Counted from the stretch's first letter, positions 45,313 through 54,238 are shown. The stretch: 64,000 nt of DNA from Mesorhizobium jarvisii (GCF_003601985.1 NZ_QZXA01000003.1:1-64000), one strand, 5' to 3'. Notes: generated by a model from the sequence alone, not told the origin. Numbers and translations: made by a program.

Positions 45313-45444
45313 GAAGTCGGTCTTCCCTGTCTTTTCGACCTGACCTCTTACCATGTTTGCACATCGTCGTTCCATGCGCCCGGCCGCGCTGCAACCGTTG
45401 CGTGCCTGGCGATAGGCTCGCGTTTCCTTTTCAGAGTATGTAGG

Positions 45445-45463
45445 AAAGCAACACGTATTTCAA
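45445..45463. promoter_or_regulatory. Candidate operator, AAAGCAACACG motif (copy 2)
   Basis: AAAGCAACACGTATTTCAA, matching 40688-40706 at 17 of 19 positions. It lies in the 308-bp divergent region between the RpiR gene and the ABC operon; no gene is seen there. Nearby GAAATCCGGAATTTTC and a CTTGACA -35-like hexamer at about 45538 are further candidates for control sites. Confidence 0.6.
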
Positions 45464-45620
45464 GGCTGGGAAAATTAAGTAGAAACAGTGTATTAAGCGA
45501 AATCCGGAATTTTCATGATACGGTTACCACCGCGAGCGCTTGACAGCAAAGTAGGATAGTTACAGACTGATTTTAGCAGGCGATGACCTACTGGATCATC
45601 ACGCAATCTCCGAGGGGCGG

Positions 45621-46454
45621 ATGAACGCGGGCGAGACAACAACGCCGAAGCTTGGCGTGCAGGCAGCGACCAAGATCTATCACACGGCGTCAGGCGACCT
45701 CCTGGCGCTGGACCGCTGCAGCCTCGATGTCAGGGCCAATGAAATCGTCTCGATCGTCGGCCCGTCCGGCTGCGGCAAGACCACGCTCTTGTGGTCGATG
45801 TCGGGCCTGCACGGCCTGACCAGCGGCGAGATCCGGCTCGACGGCGTCAAGATCGCCGGCCCGCATCCCGATATCGGCATCGTCTTCCAGGAAGCCAACC
45901 TCCTGCCCTGGCGCAATCTCGATGCCAACATCCGCTTTCCCTTCGAGATCAAGGGCGAAAAGCCGGACCGCGCCTGGATCGCGCATCTGCTCAACCGCGT
46001 CGGCCTCGACGGTTTCGGCGGCAAGTTCCCGCGCGAGCTTTCGGGCGGCATGCAGCAGCGCGCGGCGATCGTGCGGGCGCTGGCGCTGAAGCCCTCGGTG
46101 CTGTTGATGGACGAGCCGTTCGGCGCACTCGACAGTTTCACCCGCGAAGAGATGAACCGGCTGGTCGAGGAAATCTGGCTCGACACCAAGACCACCATCG
46201 TCTTCATCACCCACAGCATCGAGGAAGCGATCTTTCTGTCGGACCGCGTGGTGGTGCTGAGCGCCCGGCCGGGCAAGGTCGCCAAGGAGTATCGCGTGCC
46301 GTTCGCTCGGCCGCGCTCGCTGGAGATCATGGCGACCAAGGAAGTCTTCGACCTCACCAACCGGATCAAGATGGACATTGTCGGCGAGCGCGCCAGGCCG
46401 AAGGCGCCGGAACAGGAGCGCGCCAGCGCCGAGATCGTGAGGATCAGGCCGTGA
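45621..46454 (+). CDS. ABC importer ATPase (SsuB/TauB/ThiZ type)
   Basis: A 277-aa ATPase of the nitrate/sulfonate/NMT1 class. Walker A GPSGCGKTT lies at about 51-59, the signature LSGGMQQRAAIVRAL follows, and Walker B LLMDEPFGALD is intact. The C-terminal tail of about 30 residues is Lys/Glu-rich. It is the first gene of a three-gene importer operon; its stop overlaps the permease GTG start. Confidence 0.92.
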   Translation: MNAGETTTPKLGVQAATKIYHTASGDLLALDRCSLDVRANEIVSIVGPSGCGKTTLLWSMSGLHGLTSGEIRLDGVKIAGPHPDIGIVFQEANLLPWRNLDANIRFPFEIKGEKPDRAWIAHLLNRVGLDGFGGKFPRELSGGMQQRAAIVRALALKPSVLLMDEPFGALDSFTREEMNRLVEEIWLDTKTTIVFITHSIEEAIFLSDRVVVLSARPGKVAKEYRVPFARPRSLEIMATKEVFDLTNRIKMDIVGERARPKAPEQERASAEIVRIRP

Positions 46455-47293
46455 GCGACGCCATCCCGGAATTCTCCAAATCCAAATCAGGCGATGGCCA
46501 GGAGGTCAGCCTGACCAATCTGTCGGCCTTCGCCAGCGGCCCCGGCATCAAGTCGGGCAAGGAGGTGGCGGCCATCATCGCCGTTGCCGTGGTCATCATC
46601 GGCGGCATCGAACTCGCGCTGCGGCTGTTCCATGTGCCGCTCTACATCATGCCGCCGCCGAGCTCGATCGCCTATGCGCTGTTCGACGAGTTCCCGCTGA
46701 TCGCGCCGCATCTCGGCTACACGCTGGTCGAGCTGGTCTCCGGCTTTGCCATCGGCGCCGTCGTCGGGCTGGTGCTGGCCGCCGTCATCACCCAGTTCCC
46801 CTTCGCCGAAAAGATCGTCGCTCCCTACATATTGCTGCTGGTCACCACGCCGATGCTGGCGCTGGTGCCGCTGCTCATCCTGCGCTTCGGCTTCGGCTAC
46901 ACGCCGCGCATCATCGCGGTGGCGCTGGCCGCCGGGCCGATGGTGATGATCAACGCCGCCACCGGCTTTCGCCGCGTCGACAGCGCCAAGATCGCGCTCG
47001 CCCGCTCCTACGGCGCCAGCACCTTGCAGATCTTCTGGAAGATCCGCGCGCCGATGGCGCTGCCGATGATCCTGGTCGGGCTGATGATCGGCGCCATTTT
47101 CGGCCTGCTTACCGCCGTCGGCGCCGAGATGGTCGGCGGCGGCTTCGGACTCGGCAACCGGCTGACCACCTATTCGTCGATGATCCAGATGCCGCAGTTC
47201 TTCGCCGTGGTGCTGATCCTGTCGACGCTCGGCATCCTGATCTACGTGCTGTTCTTCCTCATCGGCAAGAAATGGGCGAGCTGGGAGGCTTGA
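46451..47293 (+). CDS. ABC importer permease (SsuC/ThiX type)
   Basis: A 280-aa inner-membrane protein. GTG 46451 overlaps the ATPase stop (GTGA); the long open frame back to 45791 is a shadow of the ATPase gene. There are about six membrane segments, and the EAA-like loop is near SYGASTLQIFWKIRAPMALPMI. A Ser/Lys-rich soluble N-terminus of about 35 residues precedes the first helix. It pairs with the ATPase and the Tat-exported binding protein. Confidence 0.9.
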   Translation: MSDAIPEFSKSKSGDGQEVSLTNLSAFASGPGIKSGKEVAAIIAVAVVIIGGIELALRLFHVPLYIMPPPSSIAYALFDEFPLIAPHLGYTLVELVSGFAIGAVVGLVLAAVITQFPFAEKIVAPYILLLVTTPMLALVPLLILRFGFGYTPRIIAVALAAGPMVMINAATGFRRVDSAKIALARSYGASTLQIFWKIRAPMALPMILVGLMIGAIFGLLTAVGAEMVGGGFGLGNRLTTYSSMIQMPQFFAVVLILSTLGILIYVLFFLIGKKWASWEA

Positions 47294-47363
47294 AGACAAG
47301 GATTTGAAGCAAGACGCCCGGGAGGCGGGCGGCAGACCGACGTCAAACAAAAAGGGGAATGCC

Positions 47364-48527
47364 ATGACCAAAGACAATTCGATGAACCAGCCAGGCATCA
47401 GCCGCCGCTATTTCCTGCAGGTCACCGGCGCCGGCCTGGTGACGGCAACCGCACTCGGCGCCACCGGTTTCAAGGCAAGGGCCGAGGCGTATGGCAAGTT
47501 CACCTGGATCTCGCCGCGCGGCACGCTCGAAGTGCTCGACGACTATCCCTACTGGGCAGCCAAGAAAGCCGGCTATTTCGACGGGCTCGACACCGACATG
47601 CAGCCGGGGCCCTCGGACGGCACGGCGACGGTGAAATTCGTCGATGTCGGCCAGGCCGATATGGGCTTCCCCTCGCCCGGCGTGTTCTCCTTCGCCATCC
47701 AGAACGGCATGAAGCTGAAATCGGTGTTCCACATGGGCGCGCGCGATACGTTCAGCATCGCCTTTCGCAAGGGCGAGGGATCGAACGATCTGAAGAAGCT
47801 CGAAGGCAAGACCATCCTGCTCGGCTCCGCCGCCTGGCAGTCGATCACCGATCCGCTGCTCGCCGCGCAAGGCGTCGACATCAAGAAAGTAAAGTATGTC
47901 GAGGCCGGCTGGCCGACCTGGGGTACCGCGCTGGCCGGCGGCCAGGGCGATGCAGCCCTGTCGTGGGAAGGGCTGCGCGCCGAATGGATCGCCAAGGGCC
48001 TCGACTTCGAATACTGGCTCGGCGTGAAGAACTCCAAGCTGCCGGCCAACACCTTTGTCGTGCGCAGCGCCGACCTCGAGGACCCCGACAAGAAGGCGTT
48101 CCTGGAAAAGTACCTGCGCGGCTGGGCGATGGGCCTCGAATTCGGCTACCAGAATCCGCGCGCGGCGGTCGAAGCGGTGTTCGAGCAGTTCCCGACGCTG
48201 GCCAAGAATCTCGGACCGGAGCTCGGCACCACCTCGATCCTGCAGCAGATCAACGTCTTCCGCGGCGACATGGACAAGCGCGGCGGCTGGGGCTCGCACG
48301 ACATGGCGAGCTGGCAGGGCTTCTTCGACGAGATCCACAAGATCGGCCAGATCACCAATCCGGTGAAGGCCGAGGATGTCTGCACCAACGACCTCATCCC
48401 GGCCGCCAACGATTTCGACAAGGCCAAGGTCAAGGCCGATGCCGACGGCGTCAAATTGTCGGAAGGCTTTGCCGCGCTCGATGTCGAGAAGATCAAGGCG
48501 CATCTGTTCGATTCGGCGGTTAAATAG
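47364..48527 (+). CDS. ABC importer substrate-binding protein, NMT1/SsuA type, Tat-exported
   Basis: A 387-aa protein from ATG 47364 (AAAGGGG upstream). The Tat motif SRRYFLQVTGAG (RR at 14-15) is followed by a hydrophobic stretch and a likely cleavage near ARAEA. The mature part has the NMT1/THI5-like pattern YPYWAAKKAGYFDGLDTDMQPGPSDG. Such proteins bind pyrimidines, sulfonates, taurine or aromatic acids. Tat export is usual in this subclass. It is the third gene of the importer operon (70 bp after the permease). Confidence 0.88.
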   Translation: MTKDNSMNQPGISRRYFLQVTGAGLVTATALGATGFKARAEAYGKFTWISPRGTLEVLDDYPYWAAKKAGYFDGLDTDMQPGPSDGTATVKFVDVGQADMGFPSPGVFSFAIQNGMKLKSVFHMGARDTFSIAFRKGEGSNDLKKLEGKTILLGSAAWQSITDPLLAAQGVDIKKVKYVEAGWPTWGTALAGGQGDAALSWEGLRAEWIAKGLDFEYWLGVKNSKLPANTFVVRSADLEDPDKKAFLEKYLRGWAMGLEFGYQNPRAAVEAVFEQFPTLAKNLGPELGTTSILQQINVFRGDMDKRGGWGSHDMASWQGFFDEIHKIGQITNPVKAEDVCTNDLIPAANDFDKAKVKADADGVKLSEGFAALDVEKIKAHLFDSAVK

Positions 48528-48572
48528 GGTGCAAAAAAGAGGTCATGCCGTTCCTTGCCCTGTCTTGGCTCG

Positions 48573-48604
48573 TTTCCTCTCCCTCGATCGACGGGGGAGA
48601 GGAA
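48573..48604 (+). terminator. Possible hairpin after the importer operon
   Basis: TTTCCTCTCCC pairs with GGGAGAGGAA around a short loop, 46 bp after the binding-protein stop. It lacks a T-run. Confidence 0.3.
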
Positions 48605-48662
48605 GGGGCCGGGCAGCGAGCGGCGGCGCTGACCTGAGGTGATTGTCCCAATGGACATGCGA

Positions 48663-48680
48663 ACGGCGATCGATCGCCGT
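48663..48680. promoter_or_regulatory. Perfect 18-bp palindrome upstream of the oxidoreductase gene
   Basis: ACGGCGATCGATCGCCGT, its own reverse complement, 32 bp before the TTG start at 48712. It is a candidate operator or a chance palindrome in GATC-rich sequence. Confidence 0.35.
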
Positions 48681-48711
48681 GTGCGATTCAATCAAGAACC
48701 GGGAGGCTGAC

Positions 48712-49800
48712 TTGGCCGACAGAGTAAAAGTGCTGGTGGTGGGTCTCGGCAATATGGGTGCGTCGCATGCCAGCGCCTATCACCGCTCCGAGGGTTTTCA
48801 GATCGTCGGCATCATGAGCCGCTCAATCAAGAGCAACACCAAGATACCGGCCGAATTAGCCGGCTATCCGCTCTACGAGGATTTCGACCTGGCGCTGAAG
48901 GAGACGAAGCCGGACGCCGTCTCGATCAACAGCTGGCCGAACACCCATGCCGAATATGCGCTGAAGGCGATCGCGGCCAATTGCCATGTGTTCATGGAAA
49001 AGCCGCTCGCCACCAACATCGAGGACGCCGAGAAGGTCGTGGCGGCGGCGCGCGCCAAGAACCGCAAGCTGGTGCTCGGCTACATCCTGCGCGTCCACCC
49101 CTCCTGGATCAAGTTCATCGAGGTCGGCAAGACGCTGGGCAAGCCGCTGGTGATGCGCCTCAACCTCAACCAGCAGAGCAGCGGCAGCGCCTGGCACTGG
49201 CACAAGAACCTGATCGATTCGCTGATCCCGATTGTCGATTGCGGCGTGCACTATGTCGACGTCATGTGCCAGCTGACCGGCGCCAAGCCGGTGCGTGTGC
49301 ACGGCATCGGCGCCAAATTGTGGGCGGAGGCCGACAAGCAGAATTACGGCCATCTGCACGTCACCTTCGATGACGGCTCGGTCGGCTGGTACGAGGCCGG
49401 TTGGGGGCCAATGATGAGCGAGACGGCCTATTTCGTGAAGGACGTGGTCGGTCCGAAGGGCGCGGTGTCGATCGTCGCCGGCCAGGCCGCCAGCACTGCC
49501 TCGGACGCCGAAGTGTCGAACTCGGCCGATATCGACCGTCACACCAAGACCGATGCGCTGAAGATCCACTATGCCCAGGTCGACGGCGACAAGAACTTTT
49601 CCAAGCCCGACGAGATCGTCAGCATGGAGGACGAGCCCGGCCACCAGGAGCTGTGCGACCGCGAGCAGGCCTTCTTCCTGCGCGCCATCCGCGAGGACCT
49701 CGATCTGACCGAGCAGATGGACGCGGCGGTCAACAGCCTGCGCATCGTGCTCGCCGCCGAACAGAGCATTGCGCTGGGACGGACGGTCGAGCTGGCCTGA
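48712..49800 (+). CDS. Gfo/Idh/MocA-family oxidoreductase
   Basis: A 362-aa NAD(P)-dependent dehydrogenase. TTG 48712 is chosen because GGGAGG lies 5 bp upstream and the product starts at the usual point (ADRVKVLVVGLGNMGASHASAY). The Rossmann GLGNMG is at about 11-16 and the family motif EKPLA near 100. The C-terminal domain has VDCGVHYVDV. It is probably part of the same island transcript as the importer. Family members oxidise sugars, inositols or related hydroxy compounds; the substrate here is unknown. Confidence 0.88.
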   Translation: MADRVKVLVVGLGNMGASHASAYHRSEGFQIVGIMSRSIKSNTKIPAELAGYPLYEDFDLALKETKPDAVSINSWPNTHAEYALKAIAANCHVFMEKPLATNIEDAEKVVAAARAKNRKLVLGYILRVHPSWIKFIEVGKTLGKPLVMRLNLNQQSSGSAWHWHKNLIDSLIPIVDCGVHYVDVMCQLTGAKPVRVHGIGAKLWAEADKQNYGHLHVTFDDGSVGWYEAGWGPMMSETAYFVKDVVGPKGAVSIVAGQAASTASDAEVSNSADIDRHTKTDALKIHYAQVDGDKNFSKPDEIVSMEDEPGHQELCDREQAFFLRAIREDLDLTEQMDAAVNSLRIVLAAEQSIALGRTVELA

Positions 49801-49850
49801 CGCGACCGGTTGCTGGCACTGGAGGCGGCACCGGCAGCGCAGCAGTTTCA

Positions 49851-49909
49851 TCCTTCTCCCCGTCACCATACGGGGAGAAGATGCCGGCAGGCGGATGAGG
49901 GGCAGCGCT
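49851..49909. repeat. Half copy of family 1 repeat
   Basis: CTCCCCGTCACCATACGGGGAGA followed by ATGCCGGCAGGCGGATGAGGGGCAGCGCT; a single arm in the 188-bp gap before the amidase. Confidence 0.68.
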
Positions 49910-49988
49910 TACATTTGCAATTAGCCGGTAGCGACAGCTCGCGCATTCTTAAGCGCGGTGTCGAGGCATGCAAATTTGGGAGAGAGGC

Positions 49989-51428
49989 ATGGTCACCGAC
50001 AGTCTTTTGAAAACCTATGCGGACTCCGATGCGCTCGATCTGGTCGGGCTGGTGCGCGGCGGCCAGGTTTCGCCGGCCGAACTGGTCGAGGCGGCGATCA
50101 CGCTGGTCGAGCGGCTCAATCCGGCGCTGAATGCGGTGATCCATCGCCTCTACGACATGGCGCGGGCGCAGGCGCAGACGGTCGACAGATCGGCACCCTT
50201 CGCCGGCGTGCCGTTCCTGCTCAAGGAACTGGCTTCGTCCTGGACCGGCGCGCCGAACACCAATTCCTGCTTCTACCTCAGGGATGTCGTCGCCGATTCC
50301 GACACCGAAGTCGTTCGCCGCATGAAAGCGGCGGGACTGGTGCTGGTCGGCAAGTCGAACGCGCCGGAGAACGGCTGGTCGATCACCACCGAGCCGAAAC
50401 TCTACGGCGTCACGAAGAACCCGTGGAAGGAAGGCATCACGCCCGGCGGCTCGAGCGGCGGGGCGGCGGCGGCCGTCGCTTCGCGCATGGCGCCGATCGC
50501 CGAAGCCAGCGACGGCGCCGGTTCCATCCGCATTCCAGCCTCATGCTGCGGCATCGTCGGCCTGAAACCGTCGCGCGGCCGCGTCAGCCTCGCGCCGTTC
50601 GGCGACTATTGGTATGGCGGCGCCTATTTTCTCTGCTGCTCGCGCAGCGTGCGCGACACGGCGGCCTATCTCGATGCGGTGGCTGGCGCGCTGCCGGGCG
50701 ATCCCTACACGCCGCCGGTTCCCGATGCCTCCTGGCTCAGCCTGTCGGCACGGGCGCCGAAAAGGTTGCGCATCGGCTTCACCGTTACGCCGCCCAACGG
50801 CACGGCCATCGATCCGGAGGTGAAGGCAGCGGTGCTGGCGACCGTGGCTACACTCGAACGGCTGGGGCATCACGTCGAGCAGCACGACATGCCGCTCGAC
50901 GCCAACGGCGCCTGGGCGACCTACACCAACATGACCTGCGTGCAGACGGCGGCGACCTTCAACTATCTTGAAACGGTGATCGGGCGGCCGGTGGCCTCAG
51001 CCGACGTCGAAGCGGTGACCTGGGCGATCATCGCGCGCGGTCGCGCGACCAGTGGTGTCAGGCACATCTCCGATGTCGAGCAGCTCAGGCAGATCGGCCG
51101 CGACATTGTCGGCGATCTCGACGCCTACGACCTCTTCGTCACGCCGACGCTGACGCAGCTGCCCCGCCCACTCGGCTATTACGATATGTCGGAGACGGAC
51201 ATCGACCGCTACAACGCCAAATGGACGGACGCGGTGTTTGCCTTCCCCTTCAACATTTCAGGCCAGCCGGCGATCTCGCTGCCGCTCGGCTGGTCGAAAG
51301 GCGGCGTGCCGATCGGCGTGCAGCTGGTCGGCCGCTATGGCGACGAGGCGACCGTGCTGGCGGCATCGGCGCAGTTGGAGCAGGAGATGCCGTGGAGGGA
51401 TCGGCGGCCAGCCGTGAGTGTTAGTTAG
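49989..51428 (+). CDS. Amidase (amidase-signature family)
   Basis: A 479-aa hydrolase. ATG 49989 follows GGGAGAGAGG. The Ser-cisSer-Lys triad is visible: Lys79 in VPFLLKELASS, Ser155 in TPGGSSGGAAAA and Ser179 in DGAGSIRIPA, with the family spacing of 24 between the serines. It releases ammonia or an amine from an amide. In the island it probably acts late, on an amide formed by ring opening or oxidation. Indole-acetamide hydrolases belong to the same family, but nothing here supports that substrate specifically. Confidence 0.92.
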   Translation: MVTDSLLKTYADSDALDLVGLVRGGQVSPAELVEAAITLVERLNPALNAVIHRLYDMARAQAQTVDRSAPFAGVPFLLKELASSWTGAPNTNSCFYLRDVVADSDTEVVRRMKAAGLVLVGKSNAPENGWSITTEPKLYGVTKNPWKEGITPGGSSGGAAAAVASRMAPIAEASDGAGSIRIPASCCGIVGLKPSRGRVSLAPFGDYWYGGAYFLCCSRSVRDTAAYLDAVAGALPGDPYTPPVPDASWLSLSARAPKRLRIGFTVTPPNGTAIDPEVKAAVLATVATLERLGHHVEQHDMPLDANGAWATYTNMTCVQTAATFNYLETVIGRPVASADVEAVTWAIIARGRATSGVRHISDVEQLRQIGRDIVGDLDAYDLFVTPTLTQLPRPLGYYDMSETDIDRYNAKWTDAVFAFPFNISGQPAISLPLGWSKGGVPIGVQLVGRYGDEATVLAASAQLEQEMPWRDRRPAVSVS

Positions 51429-51502
51429 CCGGCGCGGCAGGGGCGGAGCGCGACGAATAACGAAACATCGGCGGTCGCGCCCTACGGCGACAACGACCAA
51501 CC

Positions 51503-52744
51503 CTACCCAATCGTCTCCAGTCGCCTTGGCAGCCGGTTCATCGGCCTCGGCCCATCCGCCGTGATCAGGAACTGGTCCTCGAGATTGAAGCTGGCGAGGC
51601 CGTCTATGTAGAGCGGGATTTCGAAGGCCAGCACCATGCCGGCCTCGATCACCACATCGCTGTCGGCCGCAATGAACGGCCATTGCTCGGAAAACACCGA
51701 CTGGCCGACGCTGTGGCCGAAATGGCCGCGGCGGAAGCTGCGCAGGCCTTGCCGCGCCAGGCTGTCGGTGGTGACGCGATGCACATGAGCGAGCGTGTTT
51801 CCGGGGATCAGCGCCGCCAGCCCGTCCTCGAAGGCGCGCTCGGCGATGGCATGCAGCTCGGCCTGGTCGGCGGAAGGCGGCCCAAAGGTGAAATTGCGCG
51901 ACATGTCGGAGGCGTAGCCACCGACCGTGCAGACCATGTCGCATTTCAGGGGATCGCCGGCCACGGCCCTGGCGTCGGCGCCCTTGGCGCGGCCGCCCAG
52001 CGTCACATATTCCGCCGTTACGACCGGATGCGACAGCCCGGCGGCCGCGTCGGCGACGCCCTTGCGGTAGAGCGCGACGAGATCGGCCTGTCGCATGCCG
52101 GCCATCGCGTCCACCTGCAAGCGCTCCAGCCCGGCTTCCGAGAGAAAGATGCCTTGCTGAAGGAGATCGATCTCGCGCTGTGATTTGACGGCCCGCAGCC
52201 TGTCCAGCACCGGCGAGCCATCGACCATCGGGGAATGCGGCAGCAGCGCCTGGACGGCCGTGAAATCGGCGGCCGGGACGAAGTCGAGGTCGATGCCGAG
52301 CGTTGCGCGCTCCAGTCCGAATTGCTTGAGCAAGGCCTGCAGCTGGCGCACCGAGCCGGCGAGATCGAAAGTGGCGGGGCGGGAGAAATCCGGCGCGCGG
52401 TCAAGCGAGGCAAGGCCGGCCTCGATGCGTTCGGCCAGGGGCAACTCGTGCGCTGTCTCGACCGGCGCGGATTCGATCCAGATCGGGTGCCACCGCACAA
52501 CCGCTTCGGGTGCGGCGAGCCGCAGCTGCACGGCGTTGAAGTCGGCGACGACAACACCGATCGGCAAATCCTGCTGGGCCGGGATGACGATGAAGCCGGC
52601 GCCGGCGCGCCGGAACAGTCCCGCCGGGCCGATCCACGCGCCGGTCGCATAATGGAAAGCCTCGGGTGCGCACAGCACCAGCGCCCCGATGCCGGCGCCT
52701 TCCATCAACTGCGCGGCGCGCTGGCGGTCGACAAAGCCTGTCAT
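51503..52744 (-). CDS. M24-family metallopeptidase (Xaa-Pro aminopeptidase/creatinase-like)
   Basis: A 413-aa enzyme from ATG 52744 (GGAGAA upstream). The N-terminal creatinase_N domain covers about 1-165; the C-terminal pita-bread domain has all five metal ligands: the two Asp spaced by 11 in CDMVCTVGGYASDMSRNF, His in RGHFGHSVGQ, Glu in AFEIPLYI and Glu in NLEDQFLI. Relatives include creatinase, DddP and ectoine hydrolases, so it need not be a peptidase. It is convergent with the amidase gene and closes the catabolic island. Confidence 0.88.
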   Translation of the reverse strand: MTGFVDRQRAAQLMEGAGIGALVLCAPEAFHYATGAWIGPAGLFRRAGAGFIVIPAQQDLPIGVVVADFNAVQLRLAAPEAVVRWHPIWIESAPVETAHELPLAERIEAGLASLDRAPDFSRPATFDLAGSVRQLQALLKQFGLERATLGIDLDFVPAADFTAVQALLPHSPMVDGSPVLDRLRAVKSQREIDLLQQGIFLSEAGLERLQVDAMAGMRQADLVALYRKGVADAAAGLSHPVVTAEYVTLGGRAKGADARAVAGDPLKCDMVCTVGGYASDMSRNFTFGPPSADQAELHAIAERAFEDGLAALIPGNTLAHVHRVTTDSLARQGLRSFRRGHFGHSVGQSVFSEQWPFIAADSDVVIEAGMVLAFEIPLYIDGLASFNLEDQFLITADGPRPMNRLPRRLETIG

Positions 52745-52912
52745 GGGTTTCTCCGGATAGCCTGGCGGCAACGGAGCATTGCGGGCGCGGACAATCAAGG
52801 GCCGGATGGGAGATCCGGCTGCCGACAGATCGCGCGTTGGCCGGCAGATGCTGCAGGCGACTGCAACGGAGACCCGTGGGACTTGATACCCACCCATCTC
52901 TTTCCAGGCGTT

Positions 52913-53094
52913 GGCGCCGCCCCTCACCTGCCTGCCGGCATCCTCCCCCGTATAGTGACGGGGAGAGGGGAGCTGTCATCAACGGTTTCGCCAGCCACAA
53001 GCGTCGCAAGAAAAACGGCGAGGTCGCCGCCAGCTACTTTCTCCCCGTCACTATGCGGGGAGAAATGCCCGGCAGGGCAATGAGGGGCGGCGCG
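52913..53094. repeat. Dispersed intergenic repeat, family 1 (copy D, inverted)
   Basis: A complete copy of about 182 bp with the same orientation as copy C, with inner GGTTTCGCCAG. It lies in the 628-bp gap 52745-53372, which otherwise holds a possible coding remnant (53141-53278) and the tRNA terminator. Confidence 0.8.
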
Positions 53095-53140
53095 AGCTTC
53101 GGCAATGGGCCGCCTCTGCCACGCGTTAGGATTATTGGGG

Positions 53141-53278
53141 CGTGCCCTATGGCCGTCGCAAGACAGCGGCGAGCGCAATCCCTACTTGATCGATTCCAGC
53201 ACCCAGCCGCAGAACTCCAAGAACCCGAAGAGCGTATCTCAGTACGACGTTGCCGGCTTCCAGCAGTGCCATAAGTGA
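53141..53278 (+). pseudogene. Possible 3' remnant of a small protein gene
   Basis: A frame reading LGRALWPSQDSGERNPYLID and on to FQQCHK with a TGA at 53276-53278. Its composition looks protein-like (polar, GC-rich third positions) and not like the surrounding repeats, but there is no good start codon. It could be the eroded tail of a gene whose 5' part was lost or replaced by repeat copy D. Weak evidence. Confidence 0.2.
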
Positions 53279-53320
53279 CGCTCGGCCCTTTGACGGGCGA
53301 GATTCCACCCGCCAAAAACG

Positions 53321-53347
53321 AAAAAGCCGCGGCTGACCGCGGCTTTT
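53321..53347 (-). terminator. Rho-independent terminator downstream of tRNA-Gly
   Basis: An 11-bp perfect stem, AAAAGCCGCGG with CCGCGGCTTTT, around a 4-base loop, with T-runs in both directions. It begins 26 bp after the 3' end of the minus-strand tRNA and may also serve plus-strand transcripts. Confidence 0.85.
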
Positions 53348-53372
53348 CGATGCTTGATTCCCTGGAGGAAAT

Positions 53373-53447
53373 TGGAGCGGGTGAAGCGATTCGAACGCTC
53401 GACCCCAACCTTGGCAAGGTTGTGCTCTACCCCTGAGCTACACCCGC
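53373..53447 (-). tRNA. tRNA-Gly, anticodon GCC
   Basis: The minus strand reads GCGGGTGTAGCTCAGGGGTA at its 5' end, with D-loop, anticodon loop CTTGCCAAG (anticodon GCC) and T-loop GTTCGAATC, and ends in an acceptor strand CACCCGC followed by TCCA. The 75 bases include an encoded CCA. The acceptor stem pairs GCGGGTG with CACCCGC perfectly. The gene is isolated, followed by a strong terminator. Confidence 0.97.
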
Positions 53448-53659
53448 TCACACGGCGTCTTGGCCGCAAGCCGGGCCTATATGGCTGAAGAGCGCGGCGA
53501 TTGCAACAGGGAAATCGCAGGCTTTTTTCAACACGCCAAACGATGCCGGCAAACCGCCGGTGCGGCGCGGATTTCATCGCGCCTTTGCGCGATGGCCTTG
53601 TGCCGGCCACCGCATTGGCCGTAAACGGCAAGGCGGGAAAACGACGAAGAAGAAGACCG

Positions 53660-54157
53660 ATGCCGAAGACCGAAGCCGAACTTTTTGCCTTTCTCGCCGA
53701 ACTCGGCGTCGCCGTTTCGACGAAACGCCATCCGCCGCTCTACACGGTCGCCGATTCGCAGGCGCTGCGCGGCGAGATCCCCGGCGGGCACACGAAAAAC
53801 CTGTTCCTGAAGGACAAGAAGGACAATTTCTTCCTGGTCACCGTCGGCGAGGATGCGGTCGTCGACCTCAAGCAGATCCACCAGCTGATCGGCGCCGCCA
53901 GCCGTGTTTCCTTCGGCAAGCCGGAGATGCTGATGGAGCTTCTGGGCGTCTCGCCGGGCGCGGTCACCGTCTTCGGCGTCATCAACGACACGGCCAACCG
54001 GGTCAAGCTGGTGCTCGACGAGGATTTGATGGCACATGCCGTCATCAACGCCCATCCGCTGACCAATGAGGCGACGACATCGATCGCGTCGGCCGATCTC
54101 ATCAGATTCGTCGAGGCAACCGGGCACGATGCTGCTATCTTGAAAGTCTCGGCATGA
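53660..54157 (+). CDS. ProXp-type trans-editing deacylase (prolyl-tRNA synthetase-associated domain, YbaK fold)
   Basis: A 165-aa free-standing editing domain from ATG 53660 (MPKTEAELFAFLAELGV). The GGHTKNLFLKDKKDNFFLVTV motif and the FGKPEMLMELLGVSPGAVT segment are those of the ProXp-ala/PrdX family, which clears Ala-tRNA(Pro) made by prolyl-tRNA synthetase. The longer open frame to 53501 lacks a ribosome site. It precedes the thioredoxin-TPR gene by 81 bp on the same strand, as in many rhizobia. Confidence 0.9.
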   Translation: MPKTEAELFAFLAELGVAVSTKRHPPLYTVADSQALRGEIPGGHTKNLFLKDKKDNFFLVTVGEDAVVDLKQIHQLIGAASRVSFGKPEMLMELLGVSPGAVTVFGVINDTANRVKLVLDEDLMAHAVINAHPLTNEATTSIASADLIRFVEATGHDAAILKVSA

Positions 54158-54238
54158 TCGCCACATGCATGGCGAAACCGACTTCCAATGACATGGCGCC
54201 GACCCGCGGGCCGGCGGCGCGACCGAAAGGGTGACGAG

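Noticed and set aside
49989..51428. Indole-3-acetamide hydrolase / auxin synthesis reading of amidase plus monooxygenase
   Set aside because: The family signatures are generic, and the importer, RidA and amidohydrolase neighbours point to catabolism instead. No auxin-specific residues can be named.
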